From Citricoccus alkalitolerans (GTDB lineage: Bacteria; Actinomycetota; Actinomycetes; Actinomycetales; Micrococcaceae): a DNA stretch of 64,000 bases. The notes under the pieces are model-generated. The model made no database searches. It saw nothing but the letters and a program-made list of their open reading frames with translations, and was not told the origin of the DNA. Location of the stretch: positions 248,001 through 312,000 of the forward strand of contig NZ_BAAALH010000001.1 in assembly GCF_039528175.1 (NCBI RefSeq), written 5' to 3'. Positions 34,420-43,678 of this stretch are shown here, piece after piece (position 1 is the stretch's first letter; each line of letters starts with the position of its first letter). The position numbers were made by a program, and so were the translations under genes.

Positions 34420-34426
34420 TAGAGGC

Positions 34427-35233
34427 ATGACCATCAGCTGGCTGGAGCACGCCGACTCGACGCAGGAACAACTCATCGCCCAGGCCGCGGCCCAACCGGA
34501 GCGGTGGCCGCACCGGTCCGCCCTGGCCACCCTGGATCAGCGGTCGGGCCGGGGCCGCCGGGGGCGTGGCTGGACCACCGCCCCTGGAACGGCCCTGTCC
34601 GTCTCCGTGGTGTTACGTCCTGAACTGCCCGTGGAGCACTTCAGCTGGGTCACGCTGGTGGCGGCCGCCGCCACCAGCGCAGAACTCCGGAGCCTCGGAG
34701 TCCCGGCCCAGGTGAAATGGCCCAACGACGTACTGGCGGAAGACGGCCGCAAGCTCTGCGGCATTCTCGCCTCCGTGTTGCCGGACCAGTCCGGAATCGT
34801 GCTGGGGCTCGGCCTGAACCTGGACTTCGGCCCCGTCGGGGCCCCGGTCCCCACGGCGACGTCGGTCGCCGAGTGGGTGCCCGAGGGCACCGTGCCCTCC
34901 GCACCGGACCTGCTGGATGCCGTGCTGGACGCGCTCTCGGCGCGCCTGGACGACTTCACCCGCGCGGTGCGTGACCACCCCGGAGAGGTGGACGGAGAGC
35001 ATCCGGCCGCGGCCGGCGTCGTGGGCCAGCTGGCGACCCTGGGCACCGAGGTGACCGTGCACCTGCCGGACGATTCGCGGCTGACGGGGACCGCGAGGGC
35101 TCTGGGACCTGGCGGAACCCTCCTCGTGGAGCCGGCCGACCGTGGGAAGATGGACGTAGCGGTACCCGGCACCACTCGGCGCGGTGACCTGCTGGAGGTT
35201 TCCGCCGCTGACGTGGTTCACCTGCGCCGTTGA
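34427..35233 (+). CDS. birA: Biotin-[acyl-CoA carboxylase] ligase
   Basis: Attaches biotin to the lysine in the BCCP domain of the carboxylase alpha subunit. The 268-residue protein has the catalytic domain with DQRSGRGRRGRGWTTAPGTA (biotinyl-AMP loop), QVKWPNDVLAEDGRKLCGIL and LGLGLNLDFGP, then a small C-terminal domain (LATLGTEVTVHLPDDSRL). There is no N-terminal helix-turn-helix, so this is a catalytic-only (group I) ligase that cannot act as the biotin repressor. It is divergent from accD, its functional partner, across a 195-base control region. Confidence 0.93.
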   Translation: MTISWLEHADSTQEQLIAQAAAQPERWPHRSALATLDQRSGRGRRGRGWTTAPGTALSVSVVLRPELPVEHFSWVTLVAAAATSAELRSLGVPAQVKWPNDVLAEDGRKLCGILASVLPDQSGIVLGLGLNLDFGPVGAPVPTATSVAEWVPEGTVPSAPDLLDAVLDALSARLDDFTRAVRDHPGEVDGEHPAAAGVVGQLATLGTEVTVHLPDDSRLTGTARALGPGGTLLVEPADRGKMDVAVPGTTRRGDLLEVSAADVVHLRR

Positions 35234-35297
35234 CGGACGGCAGCCGGACCGCAGTAGTCCGAGACAACCCGACAATTCCTGGAGAGGACGGCCCGAC

Positions 35298-35921
35298 GTG
35301 GGACTGAGGCTGGCGCCCGGCGAGCAGGTACGCGTGCGTACCCGCTCACACCCGCGTGCCCTGACGATGCCCGTCCTGCGCCTGATGCTGATCGCACTGG
35401 CCACCGGCTACGTGCAGGGCTTCCTCGCCCGGCCGGACCTGGCAGACTTTCTCGTGGAGTCCCGCAGCTGGCTGGTGGTCGTGGCGTGGATCCTGGCCGC
35501 CGTGGCGCTGCTCTTCGGCTGCCTGCGCCCTGCCTGGCGCTGGTTCAACCGCCGCACGCTGCTCACCACCCGCCGCATCCTGCAACGGGCCGGGATCGGC
35601 ACGTCCAGGGAGCGCTCCCTGCACCTTCTCTCCGTCTACGACGTGCGCCTGCGCCAGCGCCGCGGGCAGAAGATGAGCCGCTCCGGCGACCTCCTGGTGG
35701 ACCATGGGGCCGGCGGCTCCTGGGTGCTTGCGAACATGCCCGAGGCGGCACGCTTCCGGGAATTGATCCTCCGAGAAGTCGGCGCCCTGCGTCAGGAGAT
35801 CTCCGCCCACGCCGGGACGGCCGGCCCAGCGGTGGCACCAGATCAGGGAGTGCGACCGGCATCAGGACCGGCACTGCGACCGGCACCAGGACCAATGATG
35901 AGGGGTGACCACCGTGGCTGA
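35298..35921 (+). CDS. Membrane protein with bacterial PH-like domain
   Basis: A 207-residue protein with two membrane segments (LTMPVLRLMLIALATGYVQGF and WLVVVAWILAAVALLFGCL) followed by a bacterial PH (bPH2-type) domain: RRTLLTTRRILQRAGIGTS, SLHLLSVYDVRLRQRRGQK and SGDLLVDHGAGGSW. The C-terminal 45 residues are Ala/Pro/Gly-rich. The GTG at 35298 is chosen because it begins the conserved GLRLAPGEQV stretch; GGAGAGG lies 10 bases upstream. It overlaps the cyclase gene by up to 17 bases, so the two are probably co-expressed. Function unknown. Confidence 0.82.
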   Translation: MGLRLAPGEQVRVRTRSHPRALTMPVLRLMLIALATGYVQGFLARPDLADFLVESRSWLVVVAWILAAVALLFGCLRPAWRWFNRRTLLTTRRILQRAGIGTSRERSLHLLSVYDVRLRQRRGQKMSRSGDLLVDHGAGGSWVLANMPEAARFRELILREVGALRQEISAHAGTAGPAVAPDQGVRPASGPALRPAPGPMMRGDHRG

Positions 35922-37254
35922 GTACACCGGTCCGATGGACGACTGGGACGACCTGCCGGAGCCGACGTCACTGGATGACCACGGTGATCTGGGCCTGCTG
36001 ACTGAGGGTGTCCAGTCCGTCGATCAACCCTCCGGTCTGGCCCCGGAACCCGGCCCCGCCCCGGCGCCCGCAGACGGTCCCGCCGATGCTCCGCTGCGGC
36101 GGACCGCGCCGATGGAACAGGTTTCCGCTCCGAATGAGGAGCGTCATGCCCGGCCGCAACCGGTGCCGGACACCACCGCGACGTCGGCGCTGGCACTGGA
36201 GGACGAGCAGGAGGTCAACACTTGGACCCAGGCGATCTCGGCCCTGGAGAAGGACCTGCTGGGTGGGGCCCGCTCGATGACGAGGCGAGACATGGCCAGT
36301 GAACTCGGCGTCTCCCTGATCTCGGCCCGCAAGCTCTGGCGAGCCCTGGGATTCCCGAATGTCAAGGACGAGGACCGGGCCTTCACTCAGCAGGACACCG
36401 ACGCGATCGGCACCATGATCGACCTGGTCCGGCGTGGCATCCTCAACGAGGAGACGGCGATCTCCCTGACCCGCTCCATCGGTCAGATGACGGACCGCAT
36501 GGTCGTGTGGCAGATCGAGGCCCTTGTGGAGAACAAGATCAGTGAGGGCATGACAGACCCGCAGGCGCGCCGCGAGGTCGTCCGGATGCTGCCGGAGATC
36601 ATCGAGCCGCTCGAAGAGGTCATGGCCTACTCCTACCGGCGGCAGCTCAACTCGGCGCTGCAGCGGCTCACCGTCCGGGTGGAGGCGGGACTGGCAGCCA
36701 GTGCCGTGGGCCGGGACGGGTCTGAGGACGACGCCCCCTTGCCGCTGGCCCGCGCGGTGGGCTTCGCGGACATGGTCTCCTACACCTCCCTGTCCCGTCA
36801 GATGAATGAGCGCACGCTGGCCCAGATGGTGCAGCGCTTCGAGAACAAGTGCGCCGAGATCATCTCGATCGGTGGTGGCCGGCTGGTCAAGACGGTCGGT
36901 GACGAGGTCCTGTTCAACGCTGAGACGCCGGAGGCCGGAGCACAGATCGCTCTCGCGCTGGCGCAGGCCATGGCGGACGACCCGGTGTTGCCCTCGTCCC
37001 GCGTCTCAGTGGTGTGGGGTCGCGTGCTCTCCCGGCTGGGGGACATCTACGGTCCTACCGTCAACCTCGCCTCCCGACTGACCGCGCTCGCGGACCCGGG
37101 CACCGTTCTGGTGGACGCGATGACGGCCATGGCGCTGGAGGCGGACGATCGGTTCGTCCTGGTTCCGCAGCCCCCGCGGATGGTCCGTGGATTCGGGGAG
37201 ATCCGGCCGTCCATCCTCATGCCCGGCTCCGGAAACGGCCTCGTGGTCGACTGA
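35905..37254 (+). CDS. Class III adenylate cyclase with Rv1264-like regulatory N-terminus
   Basis: Makes cAMP from ATP. The 449-residue soluble protein has an acidic, Pro-rich N-terminus (1-90), a helical regulatory region (about 95-260, with SMTRRDMASELGVSLISARK and LWRALGFPNV, a MerR-like helix set as in the pH-sensing Rv1264 group) and a cyclase domain (about 283-432). Metal aspartates lie in AVGFADMVSYTSL and VKTVGDEVLF; the transition-state Asn/Arg pair is in GDIYGPTVNLASRL. All catalytic positions seem present, so it should be active as a homodimer. Start is GTG 35905 or GTG 35914; the second has GGGG 8 bases upstream and both overlap the previous gene. Confidence 0.9.
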   Translation: MTTVAEYTGPMDDWDDLPEPTSLDDHGDLGLLTEGVQSVDQPSGLAPEPGPAPAPADGPADAPLRRTAPMEQVSAPNEERHARPQPVPDTTATSALALEDEQEVNTWTQAISALEKDLLGGARSMTRRDMASELGVSLISARKLWRALGFPNVKDEDRAFTQQDTDAIGTMIDLVRRGILNEETAISLTRSIGQMTDRMVVWQIEALVENKISEGMTDPQARREVVRMLPEIIEPLEEVMAYSYRRQLNSALQRLTVRVEAGLAASAVGRDGSEDDAPLPLARAVGFADMVSYTSLSRQMNERTLAQMVQRFENKCAEIISIGGGRLVKTVGDEVLFNAETPEAGAQIALALAQAMADDPVLPSSRVSVVWGRVLSRLGDIYGPTVNLASRLTALADPGTVLVDAMTAMALEADDRFVLVPQPPRMVRGFGEIRPSILMPGSGNGLVVD

Positions 37255-37317
37255 CCTCTGCCTCATGGAACCGGTGTACATGGGGAGAACTACCCATCCC
37301 CTCAGGCCAACTTCAGG

Positions 37318-37345
37318 TTTGCGCCTTCGGCTGAACCGGTAGACT
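37318..37345 (+). promoter_or_regulatory. Promoter of the Ig-like/MoxR/kinase operon
   Basis: TAGACT at 37340-37345 is a good actinobacterial -10. TTTGCG at 37318-37323, 16 bases upstream, could be the -35. Transcription near 37352 would give a leader of about 60 bases. It is the only clear promoter I see ahead of the nine-gene block, which suggests one long transcript. Confidence 0.45.
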
Positions 37346-37413
37346 CCCCTCGAGTGGCCGCTGTGCCGTTGGCGCGCAGGACGGCCCATGATTTCGCCAT
37401 CGGGGGATAAGAC

Positions 37414-40400
37414 GTGGGGACAGGTTTCGGCGCCGGGCGCCAAGGCGCGTTGAAGGCGGCGGCGTTCGTGGGCGTCTCCGCCGTGGCCGTGACCGGCGCC
37501 ATCCTCTATCCGGGTTTCCAGACCGCGGACGTCGATCTCAATGACGGCGGCGTGTGGGTGGTCAACGCGGCGGAGAACAAGGTCGCCCACCTCAATTACC
37601 AGTCGCAGACCCTCGACGGCGGCGTGGCCACCACCATGACCGAGTACGACCTGGCGCAGCACGCGGATCAGGTCTATCTCCGCGACCTTGAGATGGGCGC
37701 GGCAACCACTGTGGATCCGGCCGCCTTCGTCCTCTCCGATGAGACGATGCTTCCGGCCAACTCCTCCTTCTCCTACGGTGAGAAGATCGTGGCCGTCTCG
37801 GACACGGAGCAGGGCCGGGTCTACGCCGCCACCACCCAGAACCTCGGGGCGATGTCCTCCGAATCAGCGGACCCCTTCTATGAGGGCGAGGGCCGGGTGC
37901 TCTCGGCCGTGGGCCGCGATGACACGGTCTGGGTGGCCGACCTGGACGCCAACCTGATCAAGGGCTTCCGCCCGTTGACGGACGAGGAGTTGCGCGAGCA
38001 GACCGAGTCCTCGACTGAAGCAGTCGGGGACGGCGAGATCGCCGAGGACGCAGCTGGTGAGTCCAACACCCCCGAGGGCGACGCCGGCGCGGAGAGCGAC
38101 CCGGCCGGGTTCCGGGAGATCTCCTCCACCGAGATCGACGGGCTCGCCGGGATGACCGAGCCGCAGATCTCGTCGGTCGGGGAGACGGGCGTCGTCTTCG
38201 ATGCGGCCTCGGGCACCTTGGTGACGTCCGAGGGAAAGGCCTCCAGCGTCGTCGACCCGGCCGAGGGGAAGCTGCAGGCTCCGGGGCCGGACGCGTCTGG
38301 GGCCGTCGTCGCGCTCGCCAACAAGACCGCGATCGTGCCGCTGGGCGGCGGAGAAGCGCAGTACACCACCGTGGAGACCACCGGCAGCCCGATCCAACCG
38401 GTACGGGTGGGGACCTGCACGCACGCAGCCTGGCAGGGGTCCCGGCTCTACCAGCGTGACTGCGACGACGATTCCCAGGACACCACCGAGCAGATTCCCG
38501 AGATGCCGGCCGAAGCGCAGATGGTCTTCCGCGTCAACCGGGACGTGGTGGTGCTCAATGACCTCGCGCAGGGCAACACGTGGCTCGTGGCGGACGGCAT
38601 GAAGATCGTCAACAACTGGTCGGACCTGGAACCGCCGAAGGGCGAGGGGGAGCAAGAGGAAGAGGAGTCGGACGAGATCACCGACTCCATCGAACTGCCG
38701 GACCGCCAGGAGGAGAACCAGAAGCCGATCGCCGAGGACGACACCTTCGGCGTCCGGGCCGGGCGCACCACCGCTCTGCCGGTGCTGTTCAACGACGTGG
38801 ACCCGGACGGCGACCTGCTGACCGCCGAACTGAGCGGTGACCAGCCGACGATCGGTACGCTGCAGCAGATCTATGACGGGACGGGCTTCCAGCTGGTGGT
38901 CCCGGAGGACGCGACCGGGTCCTCGAGTTTCACGTATACGGCCGATGACGGCCGCGGCGGCACCGACCAGGCTCAGGCCACCGTGCGCGTGGTCCCAGAG
39001 GATGAGAACAGTGCTCCGGTTCAGGAGCGGGTGACGACCCTACGGGTCCAGGCGGGCACGGAAGTCTCGCAGAACATCCTGACGGACTGGTCGGACCCGG
39101 ACGGGGACGACCTGCAGCTGATGGGGGCGGTCTCCGAGGACGGGGACGTGGTCCGTGTGCGGCCGGACGGCGTTCTGACCTTCGAGGATGTGGGCAAGAC
39201 TGACGGCACCAAGGAACTGGAGGTCACCGTCTCCGACCGGCGCGAGTCCACCACCGGTCGGGTGATCGTCGAGGTGCTGCCCAGCGGCTCGGCCCCACCG
39301 ATCACCGCCACGGACCATGTGACCGTCAACATCGGGGAGGAGGCCACCTTCTCCCCCCTGGAAAACGATTTCGACCCGACGGGCACCGAGCTGCGCCTGG
39401 CCCACGTGGACCCGGTCTCCGGTGCGGACGTGGACATGAACAGTGACACGGGTACCGTGTCCTTCCGCTCCGACCAGGAGAAGACGTTCTACCTGAAGTA
39501 CGTGGCCACCAACGGCCCGGCCTCCGCCCCGGGACTCATCCGTGTGGACGTCCGGGACCCGGACAAGAACCCCGGTGCGCCGGTGGCGGTCAGGGACGTG
39601 GCACTCCTGCCCGCCAACGGCGAGGTGCTGGTCAACATCCTGGGCAACGACACCGACCCGGAGGGTGGCGTGCTGGTGGCCCAGCGGGTCGATGTGCCGG
39701 AGGACGCACCCTTCAACGTGTCCGTGGAACGCAACGCCGTCCTGCGTGTGACCGACCAGCAGGGACTGACCGAGCCGGTGACGTTCACCTACACCGTCAC
39801 GAACGGCACGGCCGCCTCGCAGGGAGAGGTCACCGTCATCCCCGTGGCAGCACCCGAGACCATGGAACCGCCGCGACCGAACCCGGACACGGCCGTGGTG
39901 CGGGCCGGTGACGTGGTGACCGTGCCAGTCCTCGAGAACGACGTCCACCCCAACGGTGCCGAGCTGACACTTGAACCGGAACTGGCTGAGGGGGTGGATC
40001 CGGCCGATGGTCTGGTGTCCGTCTCAGACAACAAGATCCGATTCCGCGCCGGCGAGGAGGCCAAGACGGTCTCCGCCGTCTACACGGTCTCCGGGCCGGA
40101 TGGCCAGGAGGCCTCCGCCCGGGTGACGTTCCACATCAATGCCCTGGATCTGGAGAACAATTCACCGCCGTCGCCCCAGACGGTGGAGGGACGCGTCTTC
40201 TCGGGTGAGACCGTGGCCATCCCGATCCCGCTGGACGGGATCGACCCGGACGGCGACTCGGTCTCGCTGGTGCAGTTGGAGACCCCTCCGACCAAGGGCT
40301 CGGCCAAGGTCACGGCGGATTCGATCGAGTACACGGCCACGGACGGCTCCACCGGGACCGACGTGTTCACCTACGTGGTCGAGGACCGTCTCGGTGCCCG

Positions 40401-43400
40401 TGCCACCGGCACGATGATGGTGGGCATCGCTCCCGTGTCCCAGGAGAACACCCCTCCGGTGGCGGTCAACGACTCCCTGCGGGTCCGGCCGGACCGCCCC
40501 GTCGCCGTGGACGTGCTGGCCAATGATACGGATGCCGATGGTGACGAGCTGCGATTCACGGGGAAGCTGTTGGCGCCCGAGGGGTCTGATGCCGCCATCG
40601 TGGACGGCCGCATCCTGTTGACGTCACCGGCTGAGGCCGGCTTCACCTCCGTCCGGTACACGATCACCGATGGCCGCGGCGGCCAGGACACGGGGACCTT
40701 GACAGTCGAGTCCGACCCGGACGCCCCCTTGCGAGCTCCGATTGCCCGGGATGATCGTGTCTCCTTCCGCGAAACCGTGGAGCAGGACGAAGTCACGGTG
40801 GACATCCTCAAGAACGATGAAGACCCGGATGGCACTCCGGACGATCTGGTGGTGGATCTGCCGGACGACCCGGAGGGCGTCACCCTCACGGAGGACAACC
40901 AGCTGGTGGTCCCCGTGCTGTCCAACCCCCAGGTGATCACCTACCGGATCACTGATGCCGACGACCTCTCCGCCTATGCCTTCGTGATCGTCCCCGGAGC
41001 CGGCGAGGCACGCCCGACCCTGCGCTCGGACGCCCCGCTCGAGGTCACGGCCGGCGAGGAGCTCCCGATGGACCTGGACGAGCTCGTGGCGGTGCGGGAC
41101 GGCAAGTCCCCACGGCTCACCGAGGAGTCCAAGGTCTCCTCGACCCCGGAATCCGAGGGCGGCCTGGTCCGCTCCGCCACCGGCCTGGTGTTCACCGCGC
41201 CCGCAGACTTCACAGGGGCGGCGTCCGTGACCTTCGAGGTGACGGACGGTTCCGGACCGGACGATTCCGAGGGGCTGAAAGCTGTCCTGACCCAGCCCGT
41301 CCAGGTGCTGCCGCGTCCGGACGAGAACAACCCGCCACTGTTCCAGTCCAACACCATGCAGGTTGCCGCCGGTGGCGATCCGACGAGCCTTGACCTGGCC
41401 GAAGCGGCATCCGACCCGGACCCGGACGATGCCGAGAACCTCACCTTCGCGCTGGGGGAGTCCTCCATCGAGGGCGTGGATGTCGATCTCGAGGGATCCG
41501 TGCTCACCGCCAGCGCCGGAGCCGACACGCCGAAGGGGACCCGTGGCACCGTCCAGGTGACGGTGACGGACGGCAAGTCCGAACCCGTGCCGGCGCAGGT
41601 GACCCTCACGGTCAACGCCTCGGACCGCCCGCTGGCGGTGGCGAACCCGGACACCGTGCCGGACGCCCACCAAGGTCGGCCGGAGACCGTGCCGGTGCTC
41701 GCGAACGACGTGAATCCGTTCCAGGGGGAAGGCGATTTGACGATCGTCAGCACGCAGGCAAATCCGAGCCAGGGCGAGGCCGTGGTCTCCGGTGACTCTG
41801 TAGTGGTCACCCCCAACGAGAGCCTCGTGGGGCAGATGACCGTCCAGTACACCGTCCAGGACATGACAGAGGATCCCGACCGCCAGGTCCAGGGCACCAT
41901 CACCTTGAACGTGAAGGGCGCCCCCGAGGCTCCCGGTGTGCCGCGCGTGGATTCCGTGGGTGACTCCGAGGTGGTGCTGACGTGGGATGCTCCAGCGAAT
42001 AACGGTGCGGCCATCACTGGTTACACGGTGACCGCAGCCGGCGTGAACCAGGAGTGCGCGGCCACCACGTGCACCATCTCCGGGTTGACGAACGACCAGG
42101 AGTACACCTTCGCCGTCACGGCCACGAACGAGGTCGGCGAGTCCGACCCCTCGGTGTCCTCCGCCCCGGCCCGGCCGGACGTGGAGCCGGAACAACCGGC
42201 CCCGCCGACGGGCACGGATGGTGACAAGAAAATCGACCTGACGTGGACCGCCCCGGTCAATAGGGGTTCGCCCATCACGTCCTACACCGTGGAGATCTCC
42301 CCAGCACCGGCTAACGGCGTGACACAGAAGTCGGTCTCCGGCACCTCCACCTCGTGGGAGGGGCTGACGAACGGCACCGCCTACCAGTTCCGGATCCAGG
42401 CCGTGAACGACGCGGACCGGCCCAGCGAGTTCTCCGGCTGGTCGTCTTCGATCACGCCGGCCGGGGTGCCCATGCAGCCCCTTGCACCCTCCGCTTCCCG
42501 AGCCGAGTCCGCCGTCAACGGTGGTGTGGCCAACGTGAGGTGGAGTGCGCCGAACAACAATGGTGCGACCATCTCGCAGTACCACCTGCACGTCTACGAA
42601 GGCGGGAAACTGGACAGGACGATCAAGGGTATCAGCGGTACCTCGCAGCAGGTCACCGATCTGAAAACCACCTCGTCCTATTCCTTTGCCGTGGAGGCCG
42701 TGAACCGGGTGGGGACATCCGAAGGTTCGCCGCGTTCCACAGCCGTCATCCCGTACGGTCAGCCCAAGGCACCGTCCAAGCCGTCGATCGATGCCACGGG
42801 CAAGAACAACACCATCAAGGTGGACTTCAGTCCCGGCTCGGCCAACGGCTCTCCCATCACCGGGTACCAGTACCAGGTCAGCGGTGGCGGCTGGAACAAT
42901 TTCGGAGGGCCCGGCAGCACCATCAACGTGGGCAGCAACGGCAAGAATGTCACCGTCAGGGTCCGCGCCCAGAACGCGGCCGGTGCGGGAGACGCCTCGG
43001 ACTCGTCCAACCAGGAGAGCGCCTACGGCCCGGTCACCAACGCCTCGAACCTCAAGGGCTCCGGCGGGAAACAGCAGGTGAGCTTCAGCTGGAACTCCAA
43101 TGAGAGCGCCTACGCCAACGGCCGTCCGGTGAAGCTCACGGTGAGCATCTCCGGTGTCGGAAATACGCCGAATGATGGCTCCGAGACCGTCAGCACCGGC
43201 CATTCCGACACCCGGACCCTGACGGTGACGGCCACGCCGAGTGAGGGCAAGGCGCAGTCCTGGACCACGCAGGCCACCTCGAACGCCGCTCCACCGCCAC
43301 CACCGCAGCCGAAGGTGATCTTGCGGAAGGGGGACTTCGTCAGTGAGTCCGGATGCAACATCGAGTGTCACAAGTTCGATGTGGAAGTCCAGGACTTCCC

Positions 43401-43605
43401 GCCGGGCAACCACGAGGTCCAGTGCTGGACCAATAACGGCGGTGCGCGCCGGTTCAACAACAGCACCCACTCCATCTCGGTGCCCTCGAGCGGGAACACC
43501 CGCAAGATGATCAACTGCTGGCACGGTGGCTGGGCCAGCGACCCTGGCAAGCGTGTCTGGGCCAAGGTCGGCGGCGTCGACTCTCCCCAGATCCATCCCT
43601 GGTAG
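37414..43605 (+). CDS. Giant exported Ig-like/fibronectin type III surface protein
   Basis: A 2063-residue protein. Order: short basic N-terminus and one membrane/signal segment (about 13-33, LKAAAFVGVSAVAVTGAILY); a propeller-like region (about 35-420) with an acidic insert; about ten cadherin/Ig-like repeats (about 434-1490), each opening with a motif like EDDTFGVRAGRTTALPVLFN and DVDPDGD; five fibronectin type III domains (about 1504-1960, e.g. VLTWDAPANNGAAITGYTV); and a C-terminal domain (about 1966-2063) with four cysteines (SGCNIECHKF, VQCWTNNGG, INCWHGG). No LPXTG motif or SLH domain, so it is probably held by the N-terminal membrane segment. The repeats suggest a long extracellular stalk that could bind calcium (DPDGD loops). 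GTG start. It is first in the operon with MoxR, DUF58, transglutaminase-like and kinase genes. Confidence 0.88.
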   Translation: MGTGFGAGRQGALKAAAFVGVSAVAVTGAILYPGFQTADVDLNDGGVWVVNAAENKVAHLNYQSQTLDGGVATTMTEYDLAQHADQVYLRDLEMGAATTVDPAAFVLSDETMLPANSSFSYGEKIVAVSDTEQGRVYAATTQNLGAMSSESADPFYEGEGRVLSAVGRDDTVWVADLDANLIKGFRPLTDEELREQTESSTEAVGDGEIAEDAAGESNTPEGDAGAESDPAGFREISSTEIDGLAGMTEPQISSVGETGVVFDAASGTLVTSEGKASSVVDPAEGKLQAPGPDASGAVVALANKTAIVPLGGGEAQYTTVETTGSPIQPVRVGTCTHAAWQGSRLYQRDCDDDSQDTTEQIPEMPAEAQMVFRVNRDVVVLNDLAQGNTWLVADGMKIVNNWSDLEPPKGEGEQEEEESDEITDSIELPDRQEENQKPIAEDDTFGVRAGRTTALPVLFNDVDPDGDLLTAELSGDQPTIGTLQQIYDGTGFQLVVPEDATGSSSFTYTADDGRGGTDQAQATVRVVPEDENSAPVQERVTTLRVQAGTEVSQNILTDWSDPDGDDLQLMGAVSEDGDVVRVRPDGVLTFEDVGKTDGTKELEVTVSDRRESTTGRVIVEVLPSGSAPPITATDHVTVNIGEEATFSPLENDFDPTGTELRLAHVDPVSGADVDMNSDTGTVSFRSDQEKTFYLKYVATNGPASAPGLIRVDVRDPDKNPGAPVAVRDVALLPANGEVLVNILGNDTDPEGGVLVAQRVDVPEDAPFNVSVERNAVLRVTDQQGLTEPVTFTYTVTNGTAASQGEVTVIPVAAPETMEPPRPNPDTAVVRAGDVVTVPVLENDVHPNGAELTLEPELAEGVDPADGLVSVSDNKIRFRAGEEAKTVSAVYTVSGPDGQEASARVTFHINALDLENNSPPSPQTVEGRVFSGETVAIPIPLDGIDPDGDSVSLVQLETPPTKGSAKVTADSIEYTATDGSTGTDVFTYVVEDRLGARATGTMMVGIAPVSQENTPPVAVNDSLRVRPDRPVAVDVLANDTDADGDELRFTGKLLAPEGSDAAIVDGRILLTSPAEAGFTSVRYTITDGRGGQDTGTLTVESDPDAPLRAPIARDDRVSFRETVEQDEVTVDILKNDEDPDGTPDDLVVDLPDDPEGVTLTEDNQLVVPVLSNPQVITYRITDADDLSAYAFVIVPGAGEARPTLRSDAPLEVTAGEELPMDLDELVAVRDGKSPRLTEESKVSSTPESEGGLVRSATGLVFTAPADFTGAASVTFEVTDGSGPDDSEGLKAVLTQPVQVLPRPDENNPPLFQSNTMQVAAGGDPTSLDLAEAASDPDPDDAENLTFALGESSIEGVDVDLEGSVLTASAGADTPKGTRGTVQVTVTDGKSEPVPAQVTLTVNASDRPLAVANPDTVPDAHQGRPETVPVLANDVNPFQGEGDLTIVSTQANPSQGEAVVSGDSVVVTPNESLVGQMTVQYTVQDMTEDPDRQVQGTITLNVKGAPEAPGVPRVDSVGDSEVVLTWDAPANNGAAITGYTVTAAGVNQECAATTCTISGLTNDQEYTFAVTATNEVGESDPSVSSAPARPDVEPEQPAPPTGTDGDKKIDLTWTAPVNRGSPITSYTVEISPAPANGVTQKSVSGTSTSWEGLTNGTAYQFRIQAVNDADRPSEFSGWSSSITPAGVPMQPLAPSASRAESAVNGGVANVRWSAPNNNGATISQYHLHVYEGGKLDRTIKGISGTSQQVTDLKTTSSYSFAVEAVNRVGTSEGSPRSTAVIPYGQPKAPSKPSIDATGKNNTIKVDFSPGSANGSPITGYQYQVSGGGWNNFGGPGSTINVGSNGKNVTVRVRAQNAAGAGDASDSSNQESAYGPVTNASNLKGSGGKQQVSFSWNSNESAYANGRPVKLTVSISGVGNTPNDGSETVSTGHSDTRTLTVTATPSEGKAQSWTTQATSNAAPPPPPQPKVILRKGDFVSESGCNIECHKFDVEVQDFPPGNHEVQCWTNNGGARRFNNSTHSISVPSSGNTRKMINCWHGGWASDPGKRVWAKVGGVDSPQIHPW

Positions 43606-43678
43606 ACCCCTGGCCGTCCGAACCCCACCCCCAACTGCCACTCAGCCCCCTGAAGCACCACGAAAGCGAGCAGCACCC

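Noticed and set aside
40624..43641. A 1005-codon open frame on the minus strand opposite the giant Ig/FN3 gene
   Set aside because: Its product is Gly/Arg/His/Val-rich with no domain pattern, and it mirrors the codon bias of the plus-strand gene. It is a high-GC shadow.
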